DNA from: Bacteroidaceae bacterium
Lineage (GTDB): Bacteria > Bacteroidota > Bacteroidia > Bacteroidales > Bacteroidaceae
Reading direction: 5' to 3'
Assembly (NCBI GenBank): GCA_017509605.1
Contig: JAFWPH010000057.1
Coordinates: 1-63,834, forward strand
DNA length: 63,834 nt
Below the pieces are notes generated by a model. It searched no databases and was not told where the DNA came from. It worked only from the letters and a program-made list of their open reading frames with translations. This document shows, piece after piece, positions 43,869 through 53,567 of the stretch (within the stretch, counting starts at the first letter, position 1; every line of letters starts with the position of its first letter). Both the position numbers and the translations under genes were made by a program.

Positions 43869-44438
43869 ATGAAGAATATTATTATTTTCGGTGCTCCCGG
43901 ATCAGGTAAGGGCACCTACAGCGACGAGATTGTGAAGAAGTACGGAATGGGACATATCTCCACTGGCGACGTGTTGCGCGCTGAAATCAAGGGCGGCACC
44001 GAACTGGGTAAGATTGCCAAAGGATATATCGACAACGGTCAGCTCATACCCGACGAGTTGATGATCGACATCCTCGCAAAGACCTATGACGCCATCCCCA
44101 AGGGGAAAGGAGTCATCTTCGACGGCTTTCCACGTACCATTGATCAGGCTGAGGCCCTGAAAGTGATGCTCAAGGATAGGGGAGACGACATGGGAATGAT
44201 GATAGAACTCGTAGTTGGAGAGGACGTTCTGATGGAGCGACTGCTGAAGAGAGCTGTCGAACAGGGACGTGCTGACGACAACGAGGAGACCATCAAGAAA
44301 CGTTTCGAGGTGTATCGCACCCAGACCGCGCCTCTTGCAGCGTGGTTCGAGAAAGAGGGCATACGTCACATCGTGGAGTGGACCGGAAATAAGGAGACGA
44401 CTCTCGACAAGGTGTTCGCCGTCATAGAGAACGCATAA
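43869..44438 (+). CDS. adk: Adenylate kinase
   Basis: A 189-residue enzyme (ATP + AMP to 2 ADP). The P-loop GAPGSGKGT is at 8-16; AMP-binding 'HISTGDVLRAEI' and 'IFDGFPRTIDQAEAL' are both complete; the lid is short and lacks the zinc cysteines, as in short-form bacterial Adk ('RADDNEETIKKRFEVYRTQTAPL'). It follows hpt and precedes obgE by 28 bp in one transcriptional direction, a gene order common in Bacteroidetes. Confidence 0.97.
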   Translation: MKNIIIFGAPGSGKGTYSDEIVKKYGMGHISTGDVLRAEIKGGTELGKIAKGYIDNGQLIPDELMIDILAKTYDAIPKGKGVIFDGFPRTIDQAEALKVMLKDRGDDMGMMIELVVGEDVLMERLLKRAVEQGRADDNEETIKKRFEVYRTQTAPLAAWFEKEGIRHIVEWTGNKETTLDKVFAVIENA

Positions 44439-44466
44439 TCATTGAATCATTCGAATATACTCACTG

Positions 44467-45639
44467 ATGGAGACGAATTTTGTTGATTACGTCAAGATTT
44501 ATTGCCGTAGTGGTAGGGGAGGACGTGGTTCCGCCCACATGCATCGTGCCAAGTACCACCCCAAGGGCGGTCCTGACGGAGGCAATGGAGGACGTGGTGG
44601 CAATGTCGTTCTCCGTGGCAACCGCAACTACTGGACGTTGCTCCACCTGCGCTATGAACGTCATGTTCAGGCTGGGCATGGTGAGAACGGGTCACACAAC
44701 AAGAGTTCTGGCAAACAAGGACAGGACGCCGTGATAGAGGTGCCTTTAGGCACCGTGGCCTACAACGCGGAAACAGGAGACTATCTCTGCGACATCAAGG
44801 ATGACGGCCAGGAGGTAATCCTGCTCAAGGGAGGACGAGGAGGACTCGGCAACTTCAACTTCTGCACGCCCACCAACCAGGCCCCACGTTATGCACAACC
44901 AGGAGAGCCCATGCTCGAGATGACTGTCATTCTGGAGCTTAAACTGCTGGCGGATGTCGGGCTTGTGGGGTTCCCCAATGCCGGGAAATCGACGTTGGTC
45001 TCAACGCTCTCGTCGGCCAAACCCAAGATTGGAAACTACCCCTTCACTACGCTTGAGCCTTCACTTGGTATCGTGCCATACCGTGACAATCGTTCGTTTG
45101 TCATAGCCGACATCCCCGGCATCATCGAGGGTGCCAGTCAGGGTAAAGGCATCGGACTGAGGTTCCTCAGGCATATCGAGCGCAACTCACTGCTGCTTTT
45201 CATGGTTCCAGGAGACACTGACGACATCAAGAAGGAATATGAGATCTTGCTCAACGAGCTCGCCACCTTCAACCCGGAGTTGCTTGACAAGGGCCGAGTG
45301 CTGGCCATCACCAAGTGCGACTTGCTGGATGATGAGCTCATTGAGATGCTCAAGGAAACCCTGCCTCAGGGATTGCCCATCGTTTTCATCTCCTCGGTCA
45401 CGGAATTAGGACTCGACGAACTGAAGGACGTGTTGTGGAGAGAACTCAACAGCGAGAGCAACAAGCTGGCCGCCATCAACACCACCGAAACGATTGTGCA
45501 TCGTCCCAAGGAAGTGGGAAGGCTTCAGCACGAACTCGAGGACGAGGGCGAGGACGGTGACCTCGAATTCCTTGATGAGGATGACATTGAGGATCTCGAA
45601 GATGTCGAGTACTACGACTTGGAGGATGAAGACGAATAA
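44467..45639 (+). CDS. obgE: GTPase ObgE/CgtA, ribosome assembly
   Basis: 390 residues. The Gly-rich Obg fold (~1-160; '[21 protein letters not shown]') leads to the G domain with G1 'GFPNAGKST', switch region '[14 protein letters not shown]', G3 'DIPG', G4 'TKCD' (in place of NKxD, as in many Obg proteins) and G5 'ISSVTELG'. The C-terminal tail is strongly acidic ([20 protein letters not shown]). It binds the 50S subunit and links ribosome maturation to GTP and ppGpp levels. It lies directly after adk. Confidence 0.97.
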   Translation: METNFVDYVKIYCRSGRGGRGSAHMHRAKYHPKGGPDGGNGGRGGNVVLRGNRNYWTLLHLRYERHVQAGHGENGSHNKSSGKQGQDAVIEVPLGTVAYNAETGDYLCDIKDDGQEVILLKGGRGGLGNFNFCTPTNQAPRYAQPGEPMLEMTVILELKLLADVGLVGFPNAGKSTLVSTLSSAKPKIGNYPFTTLEPSLGIVPYRDNRSFVIADIPGIIEGASQGKGIGLRFLRHIERNSLLLFMVPGDTDDIKKEYEILLNELATFNPELLDKGRVLAITKCDLLDDELIEMLKETLPQGLPIVFISSVTELGLDELKDVLWRELNSESNKLAAINTTETIVHRPKEVGRLQHELEDEGEDGDLEFLDEDDIEDLEDVEYYDLEDEDE

Positions 45640-45700
45640 GTGGGATCCTATTTATCCCGAATGATCGATTACTAAGTTTCCCTAAATAATCCCCTCTGGT

Positions 45701-46504
45701 ATGTATAATCCCATCTTGCTCAACTACAGCACGCATGAAGGAATAGTCGCTTTCAGCTCCACCCGTAAAGGGGGTTGCAGCAAAGGCGAGTATGCGTCGT
45801 TCAATGTCAACGCCTATTGTGGAGACAATCCCGACGACATCCTTGAGAACAGGAAAAGCCTGTGTCACAAGCTGGCCATCGAGATGGACTGTCTTGTCAT
45901 GCCCCATCAGGTACATGGTGTGAAGTGCGTGGATATCGACAAAGCGTTCATGAAACTCGGGCATGATGAGCGGACTGTGGCTCTTGAGGGTGTGGACGCC
46001 TTGGCTACACGCCTTCATGGGGTTTGCATCGGTGTTTCCACCGCCGACTGCATCCCTGTCCTGCTGTACGACCCGAAGAACATGGTTGTGGCCGCAGTTC
46101 ATGCCGGATGGAGGGGCACACAGCAACGGATTCTGGAACATACACTGGTGTTCATGAAACAGCATTACGAAACCGACCCACGTGATGTCATGGCCTATAT
46201 CGGTCCAGGTATTGGTATGGAATGTTTCGAGGTGGGGCAGGAGGTCTATGACGCCTTCGCTGAGGCGGATTTCCCAATGGACACCATTGCCCGCCGTTAC
46301 AAGGACAGCCAGGTGGACGACATGACCAAGTGGCACATCGACCTTTGGGAGGCTAACCGCATCCAGCTGTTGACCAAAGGCGTTGACGAGGACAACATCC
46401 AGGTGGCTGGAATCTGCACCTGCCTCAACTCCGACCTTTTCTTCTCGGCCCGCAAGCAAGGTGTGGACTCTGGTCGAATCCTGACCGCCATCATGATCAA
46501 ATGA
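45701..46504 (+). CDS. pgeF: Peptidoglycan editing factor PgeF (YfiH/LACC1 family)
   Basis: 267 residues of the YfiH family. Signature 'ADCIPVLLYDPKNMVVAAVHAGWRGTQQRILEHT' contains the conserved Cys and the HAGWRGT zinc-site histidine, and 'YIGPGIGMECFEVGQEVYDAF' plus 'ICTCLNSDLFFSARK' follow. Family members remove misincorporated amino acids from muropeptide precursors, and relatives act on purine nucleosides, which would suit this purine-related neighbourhood. It lies 61 bp after obgE. Confidence 0.92.
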   Translation: MYNPILLNYSTHEGIVAFSSTRKGGCSKGEYASFNVNAYCGDNPDDILENRKSLCHKLAIEMDCLVMPHQVHGVKCVDIDKAFMKLGHDERTVALEGVDALATRLHGVCIGVSTADCIPVLLYDPKNMVVAAVHAGWRGTQQRILEHTLVFMKQHYETDPRDVMAYIGPGIGMECFEVGQEVYDAFAEADFPMDTIARRYKDSQVDDMTKWHIDLWEANRIQLLTKGVDEDNIQVAGICTCLNSDLFFSARKQGVDSGRILTAIMIK

Positions 46505-46585
46505 CAAAAGTCTCGCTGATGGAATCAGCGACATATTGCACTGTAATATACGATCAATATCAACCAAAAAGAAACAAATACAGAA

Positions 46586-47767
46586 ATGAAAGAATTAGAA
46601 CTGAAGTACGGATGCAATCCGAACCAGAAGCCTTCACGTATCTACATGGAGGAAGGCGAACTGCCTATCGAGGTGCTGAACGGAAGGCCAGGATACATCA
46701 ATTTCCTTGACGCTTTCAACAGCTGGCAGCTTGTTCGTGAACTGAAGGCCGCCACAGGACTGCCTGCGGCAGCGTCGTTCAAACACGTCAGCCCTGCAGG
46801 AGCCGCAGTGGCCATGCCACTGAGCGACACGTTGAAGAAAGTATATTTCGTTGATGATGTGAAGATTCCTCTTTCACCGATTGCAACCGCATACGCCCGT
46901 GCCAGAGGTGCCGACCGTATGTCGTCCTATGGTGATTTCATTGCGTTGAGCGACACTTGCGACGAGGCAACAGCCACCCTTATCAAGCGCGAGGTGTCGG
47001 ACGGCGTCATCGCACCCGACTACACCCCAGAGGCATTGGCCATCCTTAAGGAGAAAAGGAAGGGCACATACAATGTCATCAAGATGGATCCAAACTATCG
47101 TCCTAATCCCATTGAACGCAAGCAGGTTTTCGGCATTACCTTCGAACAAAACCGCAACGAAATCAACCTTGCTGACGACGCACTGTTTGACAATATCCCT
47201 ACGCAGAACAAGAACTTCACTCCTGAGGCTAAGCGTGACCTGAAAATCGCGCTGATCACGCTGAAATACACACAGAGCAACTCGGTCTGCTATGTGAAGG
47301 ACGGCCAGGCCATCGGTATCGGAGCAGGACAACAGAGCCGCATCCACTGTACACGCCTCGCTGGCAACAAGGCTGATATATGGTGGCTTCGCCAGTGCCC
47401 CAAGGTGCTCAATCTTCCCTTTAAGCCAGGCATACGACGCGCTGACCGCGACAACACCATAGATGTGTATATATCAGAAGACCACGATGACGTGTTGCGT
47501 GAAGGCACATGGCAGCAGTTCTTCACGGAAAAGCCAGAGGTCTTCACCATGGAGGAGAAGAAAGCCTGGATCGCTCAGAACACAGGCGTGTGCCTGGGTA
47601 GCGACGCCTTCTTTCCGTTTGGCGACAACATCGAAAGAGCCCACAAGAGTGGCGTGCAGTACATCGCACAGGCCGGTGGCAGTGTACGCGATGACAATGT
47701 CATTGAGACCTGCGACAAGTACAACATCGCCATGGCGTTCATCGGAATACGCCTTTTTCATCATTGA
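46586..47767 (+). CDS. purH: AICAR transformylase without the IMP cyclohydrolase domain
   Basis: A 393-residue protein matching only the AICAR formyltransferase half of PurH: 'KYGCNPNQKPSRIY', 'AAASFKHVSPAGAAVAMPL' (catalytic Lys66-His67), 'NSVCYVKDGQAIGIGAGQQSRIHCTRLAG', 'SDAFFPFGDNIERAHKSGVQYIAQAGGSVRDDNVIE'. The MGS-like IMP cyclohydrolase domain that forms the N-terminal ~200 residues in classic PurH is missing, and the upstream 81 bp leave no room for it. It would make FAICAR from AICAR and 10-formyl-THF, and a separate cyclohydrolase must close the ring elsewhere. Confidence 0.93.
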   Translation: MKELELKYGCNPNQKPSRIYMEEGELPIEVLNGRPGYINFLDAFNSWQLVRELKAATGLPAAASFKHVSPAGAAVAMPLSDTLKKVYFVDDVKIPLSPIATAYARARGADRMSSYGDFIALSDTCDEATATLIKREVSDGVIAPDYTPEALAILKEKRKGTYNVIKMDPNYRPNPIERKQVFGITFEQNRNEINLADDALFDNIPTQNKNFTPEAKRDLKIALITLKYTQSNSVCYVKDGQAIGIGAGQQSRIHCTRLAGNKADIWWLRQCPKVLNLPFKPGIRRADRDNTIDVYISEDHDDVLREGTWQQFFTEKPEVFTMEEKKAWIAQNTGVCLGSDAFFPFGDNIERAHKSGVQYIAQAGGSVRDDNVIETCDKYNIAMAFIGIRLFHH

Positions 47768-47774
47768 TTGGCTT

Positions 47775-47969
47775 ATGACAGACGAAATCGACTACGCCAT
47801 CCTGCATGGCATATCTTTCAAGGGTGCGCCCAAAGAACAAAAGGAGGAGACGTTTCGCACGAAAGCGCGGAAACGTTCCTACAAAAGTGCCACACGCAAA
47901 ACTGGTGCGGCTCGCCACAAACAGGAGATCCGTCAGCGTGTGAAGAAACGCAATTCACAAAAGCATTGA
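47775..47969 (+). CDS. Small basic protein of unknown function
   Basis: A 64-residue frame beginning MTDEIDYAILHGISFKG and ending in a Lys/Arg-rich tail (ARHKQEIRQRVKKRNSQKH), starting 7 bp after the AICAR transformylase stop codon. The close spacing, same strand, coding-like composition and a terminator just beyond support it as a real last gene of the operon. A basic C-terminus would suit RNA binding, but this is guesswork. Confidence 0.6.
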   Translation: MTDEIDYAILHGISFKGAPKEQKEETFRTKARKRSYKSATRKTGAARHKQEIRQRVKKRNSQKH

Positions 47970-48011
47970 TCAGGCTTTAGGATATAGGCTTTAGGTCTTA
48001 GGCTTTAGAAA
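47970..48011. repeat. Heptamer run (TTAGGCT-like)
   Basis: Six in-phase 7-bp units: TCAGGCT, TTAGGAT, ATAGGCT, TTAGGTC, TTAGGCT, TTAGAAA, filling the space between the stop codon and the terminator. The same motif occurs at 40185-40205 and 43151-43178. Confidence 0.75.
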
Positions 48012-48012
48012 C

Positions 48013-48053
48013 AATCACGGCTGCTCAGTATTGGCAGCCGTGATTTCTTTTTT
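48013..48053 (+). terminator. Operon terminator
   Basis: AATCACGGCTGC (48013-48024) pairs perfectly with GCAGCCGTGATT (48034-48045) around a 9-base loop, followed by TCTTTTTT. This ends the hpt-to-small-protein operon. Confidence 0.93.
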
Positions 48054-48113
48054 ATGTTCATTGTCATTATGGCAATCATTTAATGGCAATGAATGTAAAA
48101 TGTTGGTAGGTAA

Positions 48114-50249
48114 TCATTTCCCTATCAGTTTCAGACTGATTCGGTTGCGCTTGCGATCAACTTCGAGGACTCGTACCTTGACGTGCTGATGGAGGTGAAC
48201 GACCTCGTTGGGGTCTTTCACGTAGCGGTCGGCTAATTGTGAGATGTGGATGAGACCGTCCTGATGAACGCCGATATCGACAAAAGCACCGAAGTTGGTG
48301 ATATTGGTGACGATACCGGGCAGTTCCATGCCCTCCATGAGGTCGTCAACCGTTTTCACATGCTCGTCGAACTCAAACACTTCGATATCCTTCCTCGGGT
48401 CGCGGCCAGGTTTCTCCAACTCCTTCATGATGTCGGTGAGGGTGGGCAGGCCAATGCGGTCGCTCACATACCGTTTGATATCGATGCCCTCGCGCTTCGT
48501 CCTGTCGCTAATCAACTGAGTGACAGAACAGCCCGCATCACGTGCCATCTGTTCCACCACCTTGTAGCTTTCGGGGTGCACTGCACTGTTGTCCAATGGA
48601 TTCGAGGCATCGGGAATACGGAGGAAACCAGCGCACTGCTCAAAGGCCGAAGGCCCTAAACGACCAACCTTCAACAACTCCTTGCGGCTGGTGAAGGCCC
48701 CATGCTCGCGACGGTAGTCCACGATGTTCTTGGCAAGGGTAGGGCCAAGACCACTCACATAAGTCAGTAATTGCTGGCTTGCCGTGTTGAGGTTCACTCC
48801 CACTAAGTTCACGCAACTCTCCACCGTTTGGTCGAGTTTCTGCTTGAGCCGAACCTGATTCACGTCATGCTGGTACTGCCCCACACCGATGCTCTTGGGG
48901 TCAATCTTAACCAACTCGGCCAACGGATCCATCAGACGGCGGCCTATCGAAACCGCGCCACGTACTGTCACATCCTGGTCGGGAAACTCATCGCGCGCTA
49001 TCTTGGATGCGGAATAGACCGACGCACCGTCCTCGCTCACCGTAAAGGAACGCACAGGCTGGCGGAACGTGATACTCTTGATGAAATCGTTGGTCTCGCG
49101 GCTCGCCGTGCCGTTGCCAATGGCGATGGCCTCAATCTTGTATTGGTCCACCAGACGTTCCACTGTCCGCTGTGCCTGTGGATTGAAACCTTTCGGCAAG
49201 AATGGATGGACAGCCTCGAAGTGAAGCAGGTTGCCCTGAGCGTCGAGACATACCACCTTGCAGCCCGTGCGGAATCCAGGGTCGATGCCCATCACGCGCT
49301 TCTGCCCCAATGGGGCGGAAAGGAGCAACTGTCGGAGGTTTTCTGCGAACACGCGGATGGCTTCCTCATCGGCCTTTTCCTTGCTCAGGTTGGCGTACTC
49401 CGTCTCTATTGATGGCTTGAGCAGACGTTTGTAGCTGTCTTCGGCAGCTTCTTCCACCAGACGGCTGCACTCACCAGAACCACGCACATACTGGCGTTGG
49501 AGATTGGCGATACACTCGTCCTGGTCGGGAGAAATGTTCACCCGAAGCACACCCTCAGACTCTCCACGACGCATGGCCAGAAGTCTATGGGAAGAGCAGC
49601 GTTTCAGAGGCTCGCTCCAATCGAAATAGTCGGAGAACTTTTGAGACTCATCAAGCTCTTCCTTGCCTTTCACCACTTTAGAACTGATGATTGCCTGACG
49701 CTCGAATGAACGCCTCAGACGATTCCTTGAATCCTCGTTCTCACTGATGGTTTCGGCGATGATGTCCTGAGCGCCTTTCAACGCCATGTCCACGTCTTTC
49801 ACATCGCCTTTCACGAATTTGCGTGCTAAGGCCTTGATGTCGCGCTCACGTTGCAACAATATGGTGGTGGCCAATGGCTCAAGGCCTTGTTCACGAGCCA
49901 CTTGTGCACGGGTTCGGCGCTTGGGCTTGAAGGGTAGGTAGATGTCTTCCAGCACAGTGGCGTCCCAGGTCTCGTTAATACGCTTCTCCAAGTCAGGTGT
50001 CATCTTACCCTGCTCGGTGATGGTCTTGATGATGGTCTCCTTGCGTTTGGCAATCTCTTGTAGTTTCAGGTACAGTTCATTGATGCTGGCTATCTGAACC
50101 TCGTCCATGCTTCCGGTACGCTCTTTCCTGTATCTCGATATGAATGGGATCGTTGCGCCCTCGTCGAGCAACTCAAGGGTGTTGGCTACCCTTTGTTCCG
50201 CTAATCCCAAATTGGCCGCTATCAATACGGCGTATGTTTTGTTGTCCAT
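48114..50249 (-). CDS. tex: Tex family transcription accessory / RNA-binding protein
   Basis: 711 residues. Tex N-terminal domain ('VANTLELLDEGATIPFISRYRKERTGSMDEVQI'), YqgF-like RNase H fold ('KRVMGIDPGFRTGCKVVCLD'), helix-hairpin-helix ('LLTYVSGLGPTLAKNIVDYR'), and C-terminal S1 RNA-binding domain (~635-711; 'GMELPGIVTNITNFGAFVDIG'). The length and order are those of the family. Tex proteins bind nucleic acids and influence transcription and stress responses. It is transcribed alone on the minus strand. Confidence 0.96.
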   Translation of the reverse strand: MDNKTYAVLIAANLGLAEQRVANTLELLDEGATIPFISRYRKERTGSMDEVQIASINELYLKLQEIAKRKETIIKTITEQGKMTPDLEKRINETWDATVLEDIYLPFKPKRRTRAQVAREQGLEPLATTILLQRERDIKALARKFVKGDVKDVDMALKGAQDIIAETISENEDSRNRLRRSFERQAIISSKVVKGKEELDESQKFSDYFDWSEPLKRCSSHRLLAMRRGESEGVLRVNISPDQDECIANLQRQYVRGSGECSRLVEEAAEDSYKRLLKPSIETEYANLSKEKADEEAIRVFAENLRQLLLSAPLGQKRVMGIDPGFRTGCKVVCLDAQGNLLHFEAVHPFLPKGFNPQAQRTVERLVDQYKIEAIAIGNGTASRETNDFIKSITFRQPVRSFTVSEDGASVYSASKIARDEFPDQDVTVRGAVSIGRRLMDPLAELVKIDPKSIGVGQYQHDVNQVRLKQKLDQTVESCVNLVGVNLNTASQQLLTYVSGLGPTLAKNIVDYRREHGAFTSRKELLKVGRLGPSAFEQCAGFLRIPDASNPLDNSAVHPESYKVVEQMARDAGCSVTQLISDRTKREGIDIKRYVSDRIGLPTLTDIMKELEKPGRDPRKDIEVFEFDEHVKTVDDLMEGMELPGIVTNITNFGAFVDIGVHQDGLIHISQLADRYVKDPNEVVHLHQHVKVRVLEVDRKRNRISLKLIGK

Positions 50250-50280
50250 TGTTCTTTCTAAAACATGTTGATTTCGGGTG

Positions 50281-50288
50281 CAAATTTA
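50281..50288 (-). promoter_or_regulatory. -7 box upstream of tex
   Basis: TAAATTTG on the minus strand (CAAATTTA as written), 31 bp before the tex ATG, with C following. A -33 TTTG at the correct distance is not clear. Confidence 0.4.
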
Positions 50289-50384
50289 GCATTTTTTCAT
50301 CGACAAAGGAGAAAAACGACGTTTTTATATTCTGGTGTTGAATTATAAGGGAGTCTAAATGGCGGAAAAACAAAAAGATTTTTA

Positions 50385-50392
50385 TATTTTTG
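50385..50392 (+). promoter_or_regulatory. -7 box upstream of the GH146-like gene
   Basis: TATTTTTG followed by C at 50385-50392, 30 bp before the ATG at 50423. No TTTG is found 19-20 bp upstream, so the match is partial. Confidence 0.4.
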
Positions 50393-50422
50393 CATGATAG
50401 AAAACGAACTAAACTTAACGAT

Positions 50423-53400
50423 ATGACTCTTACAACTAATTCTTGCAGAAACTGTGTGCTGTTTTTCTTGCTGATGGCCTTTTCTGCCTTTCACTTCTCA
50501 GCCTATGCTTCCAATGATGGCATAGCAATGACAAGGACTGCCGATGTCAATCCCTCACGCTCAATCACTAATGTACAGGATGTCAACGTGAACGCTCCTG
50601 TGGGCACTGCACCACGTCTGCCATACCAGCTCTGGGTCACCTACAGTGACGGCAAAAGCGAGTATCGACAGGTCAGATGGACCAATTCGTCCCTCCGGGT
50701 GGAGCAGGCGCAGGCCGATGCCGCACAGAACCCCGTGGGCACAACCTACGAGGTGACAGGATTCATTATCGGCGACAACACTACGACCGCAGGATTTCCC
50801 GTGAAAGCAAAGGTCACGGTGGTGGCCAATCCAGACCCCGTGCCTGCACCCGTACCAGTAGCGCATCCAATCCCACTCAACAAAGTCAGCATCGACGGTC
50901 ACAACCGACTGACACACAACCGGGAACTTGACATCGACTTCCTGCTCAGCCTCGATGTGAAGCAGCAACTCTATAACTACCACGACACTTACGGACTGCC
51001 CACCGATGGCTACCCCGTCAGTGATGGATGGGACTCTCCTACCACCAAACTCAAAGGACATGGGGTGGGGCATTACCTTTCCGCACTCGCCATGGCATAC
51101 GCCGGATGCCAGGATCAGGTGAAAAAACAGAAACTGCTCGACAATATCCGCCTCATGGTCAATGAGATGCGTACCTGTCAGGAACGAACCTTCGTCTATG
51201 ACGAACAACTCGGGCGCTACCGTGAGGCACGTGACCTCGCCCCCGAGGCTGAACTGCGCGAACTGAAGGGCAGTTGGCAGGCTTTCGATGAATACAAGAA
51301 AGACTATGCCCATTATGGTTATGGCTATATCAACGCCATACCCGCACAGCATTGCGTGTTGATTGAGATGTACCGCGCCTACAACAACGAGCAGTGGGTG
51401 TGGGCCCCGTATTACTCTGTCCACAAACAACTGGCAGGACTCATCGACATCGCCAACAATGTGGACGACAAGGCTGTGGCAGAAAAAGCGCTGCTTATCG
51501 CCAAGGACATGGGACTCTGGGTGTGGAACAGAATGCATTACCGCACATACGTCAAGGAGGATGGAACCCAAGAAGAACGTCGCGCACGTCCTGGCAACCG
51601 TTACGAGATGTGGAACATGTATATCGCAGGTGAGGTAGGAGGAATGGCTGAGAGTCTCTCGCGACTCTCGGAAATGGTCGATGATTCAGAGGAAAAGGCA
51701 CGCCTGCTCGAAGCGGCCAACTGCTTCGACAGCCCGGCATTCTTCACTCCCTTGTCGCGCAACGTTGATGCCATACGCACACGCCATGCCAATCAGCATA
51801 TTCCCATGGTGACGGGTGCACTCCGCAGTTACAGAGGCAACAAGAATCCGTATTACTACAACCTCGCCCTGAACTTCTGGAATTTCATCCAAGGACGCTA
51901 CCGTTATGCGATGGGTGGAGTGGGCAATGGTGAGATGTTCCGTCAGCCCTACACGCAGATGCTCTCCATGTGTACAAACGTCACTGGAGACGGACGCCGC
52001 AACCTCTATCCCGAACCCACCATCAACGAGACTTGTTGTGCCTACAACCTGGCCAAACTCTCCAAGGACCTGAACTGCTACCAGCCAGACAACGCCGCCT
52101 ATATGGACTACTACGAGCGCCTGCTTTACAATCAGATTGTCGGGTCGCTCAACCCTCATCATTATTCCACCGTCTATCAGTATGCAGTGGGGCTGAACGC
52201 CTCCAAACCCTGGGGCAACGACACACCACAATCCACTTGTTGTGGGGGTACTGGAACCGAGAATCATGTGAAGTATCAGGAGGCCGCCTATTTTGTCAGC
52301 GACAACACCATCTGGGTGGCGCTCTATATGCCTACCACGGCAGAATGGACAGAACAGGGAATCACTTTGCAACAGCAGTGTGAGTGGCCGGCAGAGAAGA
52401 GCACCCTGCGTGTGCTCAAAGGCAAGGGCACTTTCTCTATGAAACTGCGTGTGCCGTATTGGGCAACTGAGGGCTTCTCTGTCAAACTCAACGGCAAGGA
52501 AGTGGCTCAGAACTACCAGCCAGGCACATACGTGGAGATACCTTCTCGCAAGTGGAGCAAGAAAGATGTGGTGGAGGTGGTGATGCCTTTCACTCCGCAT
52601 ATCGACTATGGCGCAGATAAGATGGAAATCGCCGCCACAGGAAAGAACGAGACACGTACGGAGTTTGAGCCCCTTTGGTTGGGCGCGCTGATGTATGGTC
52701 CATTGGTGATGGCTACCCAAAATGTAGAGAACTGGAACGACGCCACCATTGACCTCGACCCCTCGCTCAACGGCATCAAACTGAATGGAGCCAGCAACGC
52801 TGTGCCATACGAAATGTCGCGACGATTCGCCAACAATGCCGACATCAATAATCCTGACGGGGCATTCGCCAATGTCTATACACTCAACTACGCAGGCAAG
52901 ACTTTCCTTCCAGACTACTACGCCGACCGGAATATCACGCATTACTTCCGCCTTCGTTTACCAGGCACACCAGAGGTGGTGAATATGTTTGGTGAGGCTG
53001 GCGTGGATATCTCTGCATTGAGGGAGACGATGGTCGAGGCCAAGACCCGCAGAGACGCACAGGGCAGATGGAACGCTATGGAAGTCAAGGTGCCGGAATA
53101 CGCGCCTTGGGCTAAACACGGCTTCCAGCGCATGATGGAGCAGTTGGCCTACTCACAGCGCGTTTTAGATGACCCTGACCTCGCATCCGATCAGGCAGCA
53201 GTCGATAAGGCAACAGCTGCTCTGAATGCCGCCATCAACACCATGAGGCCAGGAAACCTGCCAGAACTCGAGGATATGGACAACTTGCTTCCACTGGTGG
53301 AGAAAGCCAATGCGGTGAAGAATCCTTCCAAGCAGCTCAAGGAGGCCATCGAATATGCGGAAATGGTGGTGAAGTACGTCAGCGACGGAAGCGGCACTCT

Positions 53401-53449
53401 CGACATGATTGAAAAGGCCGAGAAACGACTCAAGGCCATCCTCAAGTAA
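50423..53449 (+). CDS. Secreted GH146-type beta-L-arabinofuranosidase
   Basis: I use ATG 50423 (MTLTTNSCRNCVLFFLLMAF) rather than 50390, because it gives a good signal peptide and lies after the promoter-like box. 1008 residues: a Big_4-like domain ('YQLWVTYSDGKSEYRQVRW'), then a DUF1680-type (alpha/alpha)6 catalytic region (~170-640) with 'RYEMWNMYIAGEVGGMAESL', the zinc/nucleophile motifs Glu536-Thr-Cys538 and Cys606-Cys607 ('STCCGGTGTENH'), a beta-sandwich, and a FIVAR-like helical C-terminus. The spacing and 'CCGGTGTENH' text fit GH146 (as BT_0349) rather than GH127. It would release beta-L-arabinofuranose from plant glycans. Confidence 0.88.
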   Translation: MTLTTNSCRNCVLFFLLMAFSAFHFSAYASNDGIAMTRTADVNPSRSITNVQDVNVNAPVGTAPRLPYQLWVTYSDGKSEYRQVRWTNSSLRVEQAQADAAQNPVGTTYEVTGFIIGDNTTTAGFPVKAKVTVVANPDPVPAPVPVAHPIPLNKVSIDGHNRLTHNRELDIDFLLSLDVKQQLYNYHDTYGLPTDGYPVSDGWDSPTTKLKGHGVGHYLSALAMAYAGCQDQVKKQKLLDNIRLMVNEMRTCQERTFVYDEQLGRYREARDLAPEAELRELKGSWQAFDEYKKDYAHYGYGYINAIPAQHCVLIEMYRAYNNEQWVWAPYYSVHKQLAGLIDIANNVDDKAVAEKALLIAKDMGLWVWNRMHYRTYVKEDGTQEERRARPGNRYEMWNMYIAGEVGGMAESLSRLSEMVDDSEEKARLLEAANCFDSPAFFTPLSRNVDAIRTRHANQHIPMVTGALRSYRGNKNPYYYNLALNFWNFIQGRYRYAMGGVGNGEMFRQPYTQMLSMCTNVTGDGRRNLYPEPTINETCCAYNLAKLSKDLNCYQPDNAAYMDYYERLLYNQIVGSLNPHHYSTVYQYAVGLNASKPWGNDTPQSTCCGGTGTENHVKYQEAAYFVSDNTIWVALYMPTTAEWTEQGITLQQQCEWPAEKSTLRVLKGKGTFSMKLRVPYWATEGFSVKLNGKEVAQNYQPGTYVEIPSRKWSKKDVVEVVMPFTPHIDYGADKMEIAATGKNETRTEFEPLWLGALMYGPLVMATQNVENWNDATIDLDPSLNGIKLNGASNAVPYEMSRRFANNADINNPDGAFANVYTLNYAGKTFLPDYYADRNITHYFRLRLPGTPEVVNMFGEAGVDISALRETMVEAKTRRDAQGRWNAMEVKVPEYAPWAKHGFQRMMEQLAYSQRVLDDPDLASDQAAVDKATAALNAAINTMRPGNLPELEDMDNLLPLVEKANAVKNPSKQLKEAIEYAEMVVKYVSDGSGTLDMIEKAEKRLKAILK

Positions 53450-53493
53450 GAAAGACTGACTTGTATCAATAGACTGTTGATACCATATCATTC

Positions 53494-53524
53494 AGAGAGG
53501 CGACCGTTTGGCCGCCTCTCTTTG
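53494..53524 (+). terminator. Terminator after the GH146-like gene
   Basis: AGAGAGGCG (53494-53502) pairs with CGCCTCTCT (53513-53521), followed by TTTGG, 45 bp after the stop codon. It separates the gene from the convergent M16 peptidase gene. Confidence 0.8.
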
Positions 53525-53567
53525 GCTTAAGGGGGCTTTGTGAGTCCTTTTATAGTCCCTTTACCTA

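Noticed and set aside
45476..46567. 363-residue minus-strand ORF
   Set aside because: It is the antisense shadow of pgeF, which has clear family motifs on the plus strand.
50561..51571. 336-residue minus-strand ORF
   Set aside because: Antisense to the N-terminal half of the GH146-type gene; no recognisable domain.
51686..52942. 418-residue minus-strand ORF
   Set aside because: It lies fully antisense to the GH146-type gene, which keeps its catalytic motifs.
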